From assembly GCA_023630585.1 (NCBI GenBank), contig CM042565.1, positions 342,501-406,500 of the forward strand: a stretch of 64,000 bases of DNA, given 5' to 3'. The position numbers were made by a program, and so were the translations under genes. The DNA comes from Cranoglanis bouderius. Lineage: Eukaryota; Chordata; Actinopteri; Siluriformes; Cranoglanididae. A model generated the notes under the pieces. That model did not search any database, had not been told where the DNA came from, and was given only the letters and a program-made list of their open reading frames with translations. This document shows, one piece after another, positions 38,025 to 50,151 of the stretch; within the stretch, counting starts at the first letter, position 1, and every line of letters starts with the position of its first letter.

Positions 38025-38738
38025 TCTGTGTTCGCAAACCTTACAATATGACCTGTTTACACACCAATACAGTGGGGTCATTTGTTATTTTGGGGACCTA
38101 AAATCGAGTCCCCACAATATTAAGCGTTGCATCATGTCTATTTTATCGAGCTGAACACCTCCCCCCCCCCCTTAAAATCTCATTAGTCCTCAGCATTGAC
38201 ATACACCCGAAAAAAGTGTGTGTGTGTGTATACCTGGGAGTTGCCTCAAGTGTGTACACTCCCCCTCTGGCCAAAGACTGTAAAAACAATTGTGCTCGCA
38301 CACTTGATGATGTAGTACAGAAATGCTGAACTCTGATTGGTTGAAGCAGGAATCATTTACTGGAACTCTGAGCCAATGAAGTAGTATGTTGTTGAGTCTA
38401 TAAGTTTAATGAGGCACAGGTGGGGTCAGCGTAATTAGCACAGCGTCCAAAGTTTATGAGTTAATATTCACCTTGAGATGAAACGTTTTAAAAGTTTATA
38501 CCACTAAAAGGTTTTATTAAATAAACTGTGTTGGAGTGTAAACTCTTTATAGTATTTAACATTATGGTTTCCATAGCATGTTGTTAGCTCAGTAATAAGC
38601 TAGCGCAAGTTAGCTAATACTTATTGTAGCTTGTTAGCTAGCTCAGCCCTGATGAGGCATTTAATCTATTTCCATATATCTGTCCATTAATTTTGCTAAT
38701 GTTAGATTGCTTATTAACATTTAATGTACCTTCCACAG

Positions 38739-39128
38739 AGATGTATTCACAAGTGGTGACTTTGAAGATGAGGCTGAAGATGAATATGACGAAGAGCCCA
38801 ACGAATGACGCCATTTTTCACATCACCACCGGCTTTGACAGAACAGGGCTTGATGTCAAATATATTGATTCATTTAAAGGTGAGTAAACCATATAAATGA
38901 ACTTGCACTTATCCGTGATAAAATAGTGGGTTATTTAACACACTTTGTCTTTCCTAAACAAGGCAGGGGAGTGTTTACCGAGGTGCACTTCCGTAAAGGA
39001 GAGTTCATGCTGGAATACAGGGGAGACCTGATCAATTCCATTGAAAGGCAAAGAAGACAGCGGCTTTACCACAAACACCTAAAAGGATTTATGTTGGACT
39101 TCATGTGGCACAGAAAAATCTGGACGTG

Positions 39129-39205
<77 letters not shown>

Positions 39206-39615
39206 GTATACTTACTACTACTACAATAATAATACTTACTTAATAAGATACTTACTATCTTACTACTACTACAATAATAATAATAATAATAATTATAATA
39301 ATATGTGCAACATTGACACTGTGACAAAGTATTTAATGTTTGGTTTAATGTAAAATCTGATGATTATTATATTTTTGTTATTTAATTTTGGTCACTAAAA
39401 TCTTCTGTTTGTTCAAATTCAGTATTGATGCTGCAAGGGATGATGGCACCCTTGGACGACTGGTTAATGATGACCACATTAACCCCAACTGCAAACTGAA
39501 GAAAGTCATTGTGCACGGAAAGCCCCATTTGTGCCTCTTTGCTTTGAGAGACATAGCACCAGGAGAGGAGATCACATACAATTATGGAGATGCTGACTGT
39601 CCCTGGAGGAATAAA
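38739..39615 (+). CDS. KMT5A-like SET-domain protein, partial gene, possibly broken
   Basis: SET-domain lysine methyltransferases transfer methyl from S-adenosylmethionine to lysine. Three exons join in frame: 38739-38879 (donor AAAG|GTGAGT), 38963-39125 and 39423-39615. They read TGFDRTGLDVKYIDSFKG, then GRGVFTEVHFRKGEFMLEYR (SET start), then DDGTLGRLVNDDHINPNC, HLCLFALRDIAPGEEITYNY (SET end). The usual Asn-His-Ser pocket residues read Asn-Asp-Asp and the Tyr-Asp-Tyr-Gly motif reads Tyr-Asn-Tyr-Gly, so activity is doubtful. In exon 1 a different frame is strongly acidic (DFEDEAEDEYDEEPNE) and ends at 38806, hinting at a one-base frameshift. No upstream start exon or clear last exon is seen. 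Confidence 0.68.
39131..39206. repeat. (CA)n(TA)n compound microsatellite
   Basis: Starts 5 bp past the SET exon 2 donor. Confidence 0.95.
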
Positions 39616-39890
39616 GTAAGAATGTTACTTCCTGTAGTAATGGTAGATAATTAGATGCCAAATAGTGAATGCATTTGTGTTTTTATAGCATCACTTCCAT
39701 TACGTAGTAGTTGGTTTCATTACATTGGTTCCATTTAAGTGTGCGAGTTCAGACGAAGCCCATTCAGAAGCCTATATTTGAAATAGCCTCTTTACATCGA
39801 TCTAAACAATACTCAGTACATTTTATTTTACATAAATACAAAATACTAATGTGTTATTCTGCTGATACATTTTTTGTTACAGACTCCCAA

Positions 39891-40075
39891 CATGCCAGCG
39901 GTAGCTCAGTGGTTGAAACGTTGGTCTAATGAGCAGATGGTCATGAGTTCAAGTCCCAGCACTGAACTGCTGCCAACGTGGACCCTTGAGCAAGAGCCTT
40001 ATCCCTCAACTACTCAGTTACCTGAATGTAAGTCCCTCTGAATAAGGGTGAGGCCAAATGCCATAAATCTAGTAC
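39891..40075 (+). mobile_element. tRNA-derived SINE
   Basis: A-box-like tagctcagtggttgaaacg, B-box-like gagttcaagtcccag, then cttgagcaagagccttatcc and a tail ending aaatgccataaat. This is a full-length copy of the SINE whose pieces occur at 7385, 33738 and 49089. Confidence 0.8.
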
Positions 40076-40889
40076 CACTTTACAAGCTTCTTTTGTAGGC
40101 TGAACTAAGCCAGACAAACAGTAATATTTAATACATTGTAGACATCTAGTGGATTTAAACAGCACTGCAGTCTCTGTCCTCTGTATTTGGTAGAATTCCA
40201 CCAACTTGTTCTCTGACAGCTTGCCTAGTCCTCACCCTGCTGCTAAACAATTGCTAAACAATATTCCAACACACTTTCTAATTATATCTGGACTTTAATG
40301 ATACTAAGAAAATAGTGTTGTCTTAAAATTTAAGTAAAATTTAACAACAACAACAGATTCTTAGCACATTAGCAAAGCTACAGTTTACTCAGGTGTAGTA
40401 TTTTAAACCATTCAGTATGTAGTGAACTCAGTCAGTGAACACTACAGAAGGTCCTTCAGCTTTTTAATTACACACAGTGTATTACTGAATTTTACAGCAG
40501 AACATAAATGTAGTGCACAGGTTCAATATCAGTAACACTAAGTTTAACCATTTATGTTCTTAAATACAAGCATTCACTTCCTGTCATTACTGTGAATTAT
40601 AAACATGGTCAAATAGCTAATTCGTTAAAAGCAATACACAAGGCACTGATTTATCATTTTTAAAGTGCACTTTCACATCTGCGTTCCACCTTTATGATCT
40701 AAGACCCAAGCTGAAATATTTATTGTTTCTGTCTCTCGCTGCTTTTTGCCTTTCCCCTCAGAGACGATGTGCTCCGGTGCCGCCCTGGTGAACCACTCGG
40801 ACCGTGAGCCGTCGTACAGGCACACGTCCTGGTGTCCACACAGGTGTGCACCGAGAACAATGTGGCAGGCCGTGGCCCCCGAACCGTTT

Positions 40890-42840
40890 TCGGGAAAAAC
40901 GGACGTCACCGCTGAAAACCCGAGACTCTGCCTTCAGGTATGACAACAAGGCAGCCCTAAGCACAGCAAGGACCAATCTGTCCCGGGCCATCATAGAGGC
41001 AAAGCGCAACTACGCAGAAAGAATCCACAGTCACTTCATAAACAGCAAGGACACAAGGTGCATGTGGCAAGGCATTCAGGCCATCACAGACTACAAAGCT
41101 ACACCTGTGCTAAGTCTGTGATGATGACGCCTCGCTTCCAGATGCATTGCTACGCACGGTTCGAAGCACAGAATAACATGCCAGCGAGGAAGACCACCCC
41201 GACTCCCACCGACCAAGTACTTTGTCTATCCGCAGTGGACGTCAGGAAAACTCTGTCCAGAGTCAACCCACGGAAAGCTGCAGGTCCTGACAACATACCT
41301 GGCCGGGTGCTCAGGGAATGTGCTGATCAGCTTGCAGATGTCCTCACAGACATCTTCAACATTTCCCCGAGCCGAGCGGCCGTCCCGGTGTGCTTCAAGA
41401 CGACCACCATCATCCCTGTGCCGAAGAAATCATCTGTGTCCTGTCTGAATGACTAGCGTCCTGTTGCACTCACACCTATCATCATGAAGTGCTTTGAGCG
41501 GCTAGTCATGAAACACATAAAGAGCAGTCTTCCCACCACACTCGACCCATTTCAGTATGCATACCGTCCCAACCGCTCAACAGAGGACGCCATATCTGCT
41601 ACCATTCATCTGTCTCTGACCCATCTAGATAAAAAGGACAGACTTCAGTTCAGAATTCAGCACAATCATCCCGCAACAACTGATGACAAAGCTGAGCCTG
41701 CTGGGTTTAAACACCTCCCTCTGCAACTGGATCCTGGACTTTCTGATCGGGAGACCCCAGTACGTCAGGATCAGCAACTCCACATCTAGCACCACCACAC
41801 TGAACATCGGTGCCCCCCAGGGCTGTGTGCTCAGTCCACTGCTGTTCACCCTGCTGACTCACGACTGTGCTGCTAAGGTCAGCTCCAATTACATCATCAA
41901 GTTTGCTGATGACACTACAGTTGTGGGCCTCATCAGCAACAATGATGAGTCAGCATACAGGGAGGAGGTGAACCAGCTGGCAGAATGGTGTAGAGACAAC
42001 AATCTATGTTGATGAGACTAAAGAGATGATTGTTGACTTCAGGAGAACCCATGTAGATCACTCACCACTGCACATCAAAGGGACAACTGTGGAGAGTCAA
42101 AAGTTTCTTGGTGTGCACATGACTGAGGACCTCTCCTGGACTCTCAACACCACCTGCCTAGTCAAGAACGCCCAGCAGCACATCCACTTCCTGCAGAGGC
42201 TGAAGAGAGCCAAACTCCCCTCCTCACCTCCTTCTACAGAGGGACGATAGAGAGCGTCCTGACCAGCTGTCTCACTGTGTGGTACGGGAACTTTACAGCG
42301 TCCGACCGCAAGACCCTACGGCAAACTGTGAGGACAGCTGAAAAGATCGTCGGCGTCTCTCTACCCATCGTCGACACCTGGCAGGAGGTACAGGAGCATC
42401 TCTGTCACCACCAGCAGACTCCGCAATAGTTTCTTCCCTGAGGCAGTCAGATTACACAACACCCTGCTGCCTCCCAATGCTCAGACACCTAACCCAGTAA
42501 GACTCATACGTCTGCACACGCACTAACCCCGTAAGACTCTACTGCACACTGCACTTTACATAGCAGCATCAGTCACTTTACTATGGAACTCACTATTTTT
42601 TGCTGCCAGTATTACTGCTACACTTATGCTGCTACATTACACAATAGTTTATAGTTTATGGTCTATATTTACAGTTTACAGTCAATATTCTGTGTATTTA
42701 CTGTTTTGTATACTTATTGTTTTGCACTCGTCTCACACTGTTGTGTATCTGCACTTTATGTAGTCTTGCATACTGTTCTGTGTTGCACCACACGCTATAT
42801 AGAGGAATGACAATAAAAACCTACTTGACTTGACTTGACT
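40890..42840 (+). mobile_element. LINE of the L2/Rex type, 5'-truncated, disabled
   Basis: The RT domain reads across several frames: RKAAGPDNIPGRVLRECADQ near 41275, FQYAYRPNRSTEDA near 41550, IGAPQGCVLSPLLFTLL near 41810, catalytic FADD near 41905 and AEWCRDNNLC near 41980. Frame breaks or deletions lie near 41120, 41455, 41650 and 42012. The 3' end has an aataaaa signal and a (cttga)n tail at 42818-42838. The endonuclease is missing. Confidence 0.88.
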
Positions 42841-43750
42841 AGTAGCCTAGAGTTTTGTTTTATGGAAGCTGTGGTAACTTAGCTGTCAATGTATGACATG
42901 ATCAGAAAAAGTTGGATTTATCATAAAACTTGCCTCAGGTATTGTCACTGTTTCCAGGATTACCAGACTAATAAAATATAAAACTTTCTTTTTTTTTCAC
43001 TTTTCAAAACAGCCATTAGGACACGAATATTTCCATGTATTTTCCTGTAAACCTGCCTGATTGGTCTCACCTCAGTTCACTGAAGATATAAAATTGCATC
43101 ACTGCCGTCTTCTTTTACTGACGTTCAGTTACGTGGTGACAAACCGCTCCAAGTGGAGAATTATTCGGGGCTAAAGAAAAAAATCTTTGGGGCTACAGCC
43201 CAGGCCAGGTTACGCCCCTGGTAGGTACTGTCACGGTATGCAATTTCGGATGCAGCCTAGGTGGACAAATGAGGATCTGCTGACTCACTGATGTGATATA
43301 TGCATGTTGTTCATTCAGTTTGCCACAAAAAGAGAAAGAGGGCAGAGCGGTGCATTTGAAAAGTGTGTAGCACTAAGACAAGCCAAACATGTATTGATGT
43401 TGTGTTGTTCATAGCATAATCCACTATATACAAATGTGTTTTTTAATTATTGTAGCGTTGAAAACTACTTCATACACGTGTGTATTTTTTTTTTAAAAAA
43501 CTACATTTGTATCCTCATTCGTGACCAATCTCTCAAAACTAGCCTGCACTAACTGAAATGTCTTTCCTGAAAATTTTTTTACTGGACCTTCTCTTTGTGG
43601 TTTGGACATGCCAATTTTAATAAACCATAATACTAAAACTTGTCTCTTGAAAACTTGCCATTTTTAAATGAATGTATTGAGTGAATGAAACAATGACACT
43701 CATAATATCTAAAAAGACACTCACTGGTGCGACCTAGTGGTGTAATGATG
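42841..43750. other. Non-coding DNA
   Basis: No gene is supported. 43175-43235 (ggggctacagcccaggcc, acgcccctgg) looks repeat-derived. Confidence 0.45.
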
Positions 43751-43752
43751 TA

Positions 43753-44297
43753 CAGCACTGTGCAAAATATTTTAGGCACCCTATTTTTTTTTTTTTGTAC
43801 AAACTTTATTATAGATGTTTTATTTTATGACGTCTACATTATCAAGTCGGTACAAAAAAACATTTTAGATTCCCAAATATTAGTTTTCTAGCACAGAATT
43901 AAATGTTACAGGAAAATGTTTGTATGTCATTAAAGAAAGCAGCACATTACATAAGAGACACTTTTCAGACAGTAAACACAATGAAGGCTGCTGGGTTTCG
44001 CTGCAGAAATAAGAAGCGAGTGCGAAAGTCAAAGTGTCCAGAAGAACTGTGTCTGGTTCTGCAAGATGCTCAATAAAACTTACCGGTTCATTTCCTTATA
44101 AAACTGCACTAATTGTACTTTATTTTTATTTTTACTTTTTTGTCACACCAAATATTGACTTTGTTTCATTTACTACAGTTTACTGCTCTTTACGGTATTT
44201 ATATATATTTTTTTTAATGTAGAAACATTTAATTTCATTATTTTGAAGGCTCCAAAGCATTTCTTATGCATGTGCCTAAAACTTTTGCACAGTACTG
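43753..44297. mobile_element. Tc1-type MITE, 545 bp
   Basis: The ends are inverted repeats, cagcactgtgcaaaatatt and the partner aacttttgcacagtactg, each flanked by TA, the Tc1 target duplication. There is no transposase frame. Confidence 0.8.
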
Positions 44298-44524
44298 TAA
44301 CTTACAGAAAGCGTGAATCAGTGAACGAATCTGAACCTGAAGTCTTTTTGGTGAATAGAATCAAAAGATTTGAGTCACTGGGATGAATTGAAATGACCAC
44401 TGCTATCCTCGGGCAAAGGGGAAAAGTTCCTCTGGTTAATTTACTGAAATCAACATGCAGAAGGTGGTTAATATGTGTGTTCATATTATGATCATATTAT
44501 ATGTTTATTTGAATACGTACATGT

Positions 44525-44930
44525 ATGTGATGACGCATACCTATCTTTGTGTGGGAGGCTGTTGTATTGATATTTACCTGATACTTACCCTTATAATGGT
44601 TTATTCTGAGTGGGTGTGGTTTTGCCTTTATAAGCGGGGCACTCGTCTATATTTGGGGTTTGTTGGAAAGTTGGTTTGTTGCTTGGGGAGGAGTCAGATG
44701 TGCAAGAGAAGTGCCATTAAAAGTATTATTATTGTGAAGCTTTTTGAAGAAGGCAATCCAACCAGGAGCTGTATACATTTTGTAAACATACATTTTTCTT
44801 TCCACCATTTGTAAATATTTTTTCTGTGCACTTTACACATAGACACTGTAAATAAACTTCCTGAGTCATCATTTTCTGCAGAGAGCCTCTACCATCACGC
44901 TTCATCACAGTAACAGAGCTGCTGTTGATA
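44525..44930 (+). mobile_element. Solo-LTR-like sequence
   Basis: TATA-like tttataagcg at 44626, aataaa at 44850, and a transcript-end-like gcactttacacatagac between them. The order fits an LTR, but no target duplication or partner was found. Confidence 0.3.
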
Positions 44931-45234
44931 TGAGAAACATTGTTGTTGTAATGTTGTTCATATAAGAAACGTGTAATGCAGTTGAGTAACATAGCTGGTA
45001 CGCATAATATAGCTGACGGAATATTTAAAAGCAGAATTTATAATATTTATAATATATATTTATGGAGCTAGTTCCAAAAACCACAACAATTAAATATAGT
45101 ATGCTTCATAAGCTTATTATTGTAAGCACACACAGATATGAAATGTGACCTTTAAAAACATACATTTGTCAACTTCACTCATTTAACAAACAAATATGTA
45201 ATCATGTATTTTATAAATGAAACATTATCTCTGC

Positions 45235-45345
45235 CATGGACAGTCCCAATTATTTCCGCCATGGACGGTCCCAAGCCCGGCCGAGAAAGGAGGAGGGGTG
45301 GTCTCCCGCCAAGGGGCCGTAAAACCTGGCGAGACATATCTTTTA
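45235..45345. mobile_element. RTE LINE leader fragment
   Basis: catggacggtcccaagcccg with gaaaggagga and gtaaaacct matches the leader type joined to the RTE copy at 15694-15780. Confidence 0.5.
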
Positions 45346-45777
45346 AAAAAAAACTCGATCAACACTCTTCTTGGTAAACAGACGGATGTGGCAAAAGTAA
45401 AGAGAACAAAAACAGTTTACATGTATTATTACTCATAGTGTCCACAATCAACTAGGCGAGTGTGAGTATTATTGGGAGATGATGTGTGCATGTGAGGGAA
45501 CTCTGAGTTGATAAGGGCACTAAGCATAGCTATACTATAGATAGGTGGCACATTTGGCTGTAGAAGGAGACACATTCAAACCCCTGGCTGGGCATCAAAG
45601 ATACTTAGTTTAAATCTTAAACATAACAATCAGCATGAGGACTTCATTGATAACAGCACACAACAGCAACCAACAAACATAGCTGAATAAAATCTTCTGT
45701 GACTATTGAAAAGTACAAAAAAAACATGTACCCATACTTAGTCTGAAAATAGAAAAAGGTATTGATGCCTCTCTACT

Positions 45778-46047
45778 TAGTTAATTAAATGTAACAAAAC
45801 TGAATGATACAAGTTGTTCCTTTAGAAGAATATTTTCTAGTTAATTGCAAAAAAGAATTATGTAGAGACTTTATTATGTGTAAGAAATTAGCAATGTACG
45901 TTTAAGTAAAATAATTCCCTGTAAAACACATTTAACCAGGAGCCTGAATAATAATCCTGTGATAATTATAATGCCCTTGATTTATGCTTTAGGTGTTTCA
46001 TTGGATATAATTGTAGATAAGGTGGATAGTTTTTGTTAATTCACTCA
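45778..46047 (+). repeat. Third, partial copy of duplicated sequence
   Basis: Matches 36367-36636 (and 51723-51992) at clearly lower identity than copies 1 and 2 share. It stops abruptly at ttaattcactc, exactly where the neighbouring ORF ends. Confidence 0.85.
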
Positions 46048-46557
46048 GACGTAGTGTGCCTCCTCTGCTTCTTTGAATCCACTTTTAACAGCTGCTTGAA
46101 TGCTCTTTATCTCTTCTGGAGCAGCAGCAGGGAGAATTGCGAGCAGCTCTTTGTCAATCTTCTCCAGTCTTGCACGACACTTCCTTTCAAACTCATCCTT
46201 GTTCTTGAGGACAAGGCGTAAGATGGCTTTCTGAGCCTCGTCGCAGGAGTTCTGTAACTGCAGACGCTCGGAAAGAAACTCTGGCTTTTCCTTGTCCATG
46301 GCCATCAGTTTCCCCAGAGAGCTGACACGATCCATCAGGTGCTTGGTGGACACCTCGGTGTAGGTTGTAGAGATCATGTGGACGAGACTGGCGATGTTAG
46401 TGGCATGAAAGGCTTGATTATAGAGCAGATCTTTGGAGAAGAGCTTTGCATTGTAGGAAAGTGATTGTGTCTTCTCAGATGTGGAGACAAAATCTGTAAG
46501 GGTTCTGGTCAGGTTGGTTTTCACGATGTTGGACACCATCTGAAAGAAACGCACCAT
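46045..46557 (-). CDS. Unrecognised 170-codon ORF fragment
   Basis: The single open frame has ordinary codon use and a helical, Lys/Glu/Leu-rich product (MDKEKPEFLSERLQLQ, NKDEFERKCRARLEKIDKEL). Coding character extends upstream of the first Met to about 46580 (WYQQWEKM), where a stop and the border of duplication copy 2 are met, so the 5' end is missing. The stop codon lies at the border with the repeat fragment at 45778-46047. There is no signal peptide or membrane helix. It could be the last exon of a cellular gene, a processed gene piece or part of a retroelement. I do not recognise it. Confidence 0.5.
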   Translation of the reverse strand: MVRFFQMVSNIVKTNLTRTLTDFVSTSEKTQSLSYNAKLFSKDLLYNQAFHATNIASLVHMISTTYTEVSTKHLMDRVSSLGKLMAMDKEKPEFLSERLQLQNSCDEAQKAILRLVLKNKDEFERKCRARLEKIDKELLAILPAAAPEEIKSIQAAVKSGFKEAEEAHYV

Positions 46558-47740
46558 CTTCTCCCACTGCTGATACCAAGCTTAATTATCTTGCCATAGT
46601 GTTTTATGGTTATGATTCCTTTTCTGGTTTATCGGTTCATGTCTTTGCCCTGGTTACTCTGACAGACTTCTGCTCGTATCCTGACCTTGATCTTGCCTTA
46701 CGTTTTGGATTTGTTTGCATGTTGTAGGAAAAAAACTCAACCTGCAACTGTCAGTGTCTCCACCTCCAGATACAAAACAGACAATAAGCAAATGTATTCA
46801 GGAGCCTCTACAATTTCAAATCAAGTGGTTTAGATTATGACAGTTAAGCAGGAGCGAATGAAACACATCGAATAAACCCAAGCCAAGTCAGCTCTGTATT
46901 TGTAATTATTCAATTGTAATTAATCTATTTAATCTGTTTAAATACATCTTAAATTAATATATATTTTTTTAAATAATGCTTTACTTAAATTAAATTTCTT
47001 AGCTATTTAAGTTAACTTAAATTACTTAATTTTGTGTTATTTGTGTACTTTGAATGTAGTTTGTAGACACAGTTATTAGTACACATGAAGTACATTATAC
47101 ACTTTATGAATATATTTCTGTGTGTACTGATGCACATATCACATATATAGTACTTTGCATATACACTGTATGGCCAAAAGTATGTGTATCCCTGACCATC
47201 ACACCCATATGTGGTTCTTTCCCAAACTGTTACCACAAAGGTTGGATGCACACAATTATGTTCAATGTCTATGTATGCAGAAGCTTTACAGTTTCCCTTT
47301 TTAACCTTTTTTTGGCCACACTGCAAAATCTGGTGGAAAGCCGAGAAGAGTGGAGATGTGCAACAAGGTCTGTTTGTGGATGTATTGGGATTAGTTAAGA
47401 GTGACCAATCACAGCAGTGGGAACATGCATCTTATTTTCGCCCCTAAAGGTTCTGAAATTCAGCTTGACTTGCCGAGTAGTCCCGTGAGCAAACGATACC
47501 AAAATGCTAGTGTGTCATTGCTGACCATGTGCCGAACAGACCTACACTTGCTCAGGAATAGCTTTGTGTGCGCTCAATTCACAATTACCTTTTAAACATC
47601 CTAAAGTAATATTTCCTCATATTGAGAGTTTATATAATTCATTAAACATATGTTTGAAATGGTATGAGCAGTGTTTTATTCTATTTTTATGCACAGCGTT
47701 CACTGAATTGTATGTGATAGTGCTCTTAGTAGTAGATAGT

Positions 47741-47754
47741 ACACACACACATAC

Positions 47755-47817
<63 letters not shown>
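47741..47817. repeat. (CA)n microsatellite, copy 2
   Basis: Expanded relative to the copy 1 tract at 31722. Confidence 0.93.
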
Positions 47818-47818
<1 letters not shown>

Positions 47819-49088
47819 CTGAATTCGGTGAAAAACAGAAAGTAATTCAGCCTGTAATGTTCTCAGAGGAGGACAGAGGAAAACACACACTGCTGATATG
47901 TGTAACAGGGCAATAACGTTATTTCACTAGATTTTGTTTATTTTATTTTTTTAAATTTTCTTCATCAATTAATATTTTTCTCATGGGAATTATGTAAATA
48001 TTATTGTTCTTGTTCATAAATACGTTTAACCATAAAAAGGGTCTGTGAAATATAATGGTTTTGTCCTCCCTCCCCCCACCTATTGAAAGAAAGTGGTTTA
48101 GTCCAGGCATCCATAGCGTTATGCTCTTTTGCGGTCTTTTGCTCTTCTCTCTCCCGAAAGGAAGAGGTGTGTCCCTCATGCTCAGGTTTAGAAGCAAATT
48201 ACTGTTTCATAACAAGTCACTACACACATATATTGAATTATTTAGTTCATTTAAATAAACTATTTATTTAAAATATTTATTTATTTAAATAAATATAACT
48301 ATTTATTATTTATCTTTCTTTGTGTTGGTCTACGTTGTACACGGAGTATATACACTGCCGTTAGCAAGGGAGATTAAAATTAATTTATCAAACTATCAGA
48401 TAAAAACAAGTATTTTATGTTGTTACCCCTCATGACTGGAGTCAGTGGCTCAGTTTAAAAAAATTTTGATCTTTTTTTTTGTATGTTGTCGTATTTTGAT
48501 CATGTTGTTATTGCTGTAATAAAAAACAGATAAGTATACAAACCATAGCTCTTTAACCATTTGTTTGTTTTTTAAACATTAGATTCAGGTCACACACGCG
48601 CACACACACGCCCATCTCATTAGCACCTATCACTTCGTGAAACATTAAACGCACGCGCACACACACGCCCATCTCATTAGCACCTATCACTTCGTGAAAC
48701 ATTAAACGCACGCACATACGCACGCAGAGGGTCTGAAGGAGGGGTAGGGGTGTGAAAAAGTGTGAAATCCTAGGATCCACCCATTAGGATACACACCCAT
48801 AGTCATTCATGGTTTAGACGTCGCGGAGCACATCGTCTGAGTATCGTGCTGCACCTCCAGCGTTCTAACCACGGCTGTTAATTTAATTAATAGCTTTGAA
48901 CACACACACACACACACACACACAGACACACACACACATATATATATTATGGCATCATATCAGTGAGAGATCTGAATGCGTTGAAACTTGACAGAAATGA
49001 CTTCATCAAAATCACGATGTAAACTAGTGACGTATTCTGGCCACAAGATGTCGCCATTGGGTCAGCAAAACCTTGGATGGCAATTTAC

Positions 49089-49183
49089 TTTTACATTTAC
49101 ATTTATGGCATTTGGCAGACGCCCTTATCCAGAGCGACTTACATTTATTTCATTTATACATCTGAGTAATTGAGGGTTAATTC
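49089..49183 (-). mobile_element. SINE tail fragment, copy 2
   Basis: Duplicate of 33738-33832. Confidence 0.7.
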
Positions 49184-49340
49184 AAAGACAAGCTTTACAC
49201 TCTGGAATTTCAAGTCATTGAGCAAAATGCTTGTGCAGTATTGGGCAGAGCATCGTGCATAAAATTGGGTCTAATGAAGAGTATGAATAAAAGAAAACAC
49301 CACAACAGACATTCTGAGTGAATTTGAAGATTTATTCATA

Positions 49341-50151
49341 GGACTGGGTTGTGTTCCTAGAGTTCATCACATTCAGACAAATCCCAAGGTCACGCCAGTG
49401 ATTCATCCTCCCAGGAAAGTGCCAGTGGCCCACGGAAAAAAAGACATTAAAACAGAACTGAAACTCATGGAAAAGATGGGTGTCGTCAAAAAACAGACTG
49501 GGTGCACAGAGCGGGTAAATAGCACGGTGACAATAGTAAAACTTAACAAGATTAGGATCTGCATAGACCCTCAAGATCTAAACAAAGCAATAAGAAAGGA
49601 GCACAATCCTCTCAAATCACTTGAGGAGATTCTTGCAGAAATGGCTAGAGCCAAGATATATTTAGTGGTGTATGGAAATCAATGATTTTGTCAAATTCAA
49701 CTGAATGATGACAGTTCTAAACTCTGTACATTTAACCCACTGTTCGGGAGGTATAGTTTTCCAAGGCTTCCTTTTGGGATTTCATCAACTCCAGAGGTGT
49801 TCCAAAGGTGCATCTGGAAGGATTGGAAGGAGTTGTTAATGTAATGGATGACATTCTGGTGTGGTGTGCTTCTGTGTGTGGATTACTATTCTAGGTACCC
49901 TGAAATTGCAAAGTCATTGTTCAAAAATCAATGTTCGCCAGACATGGAGTATCAGATGAACTCTTTACAGATAATGGTAGATAGCTTGAAGTGTTGAAAT
50001 GCAAGTGATAAGTGATACCTGACAAACATGAACAACTAAGGTATTACCTAGTTCAAATGCCAGACACTCACATCTTCAGAAGGAATAGAAGAGACCTGCT
50101 GAAAACAAATGAGACAATGTTTCCTTAAACTCAAACTGAGAATGTTGAGGA
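49341..50151 (+). pseudogene. Decayed Ty3/Gypsy pol fragment, copy 2
   Basis: Duplicate of 33990-34800 with the same stops and deletions, so the element was already dead before the duplication. Confidence 0.8.

Noticed and set aside
39891..39960. tRNA gene
   Set aside because: A- and B-box-like sequences are present but the cloverleaf is degenerate and the SINE body and tail follow.
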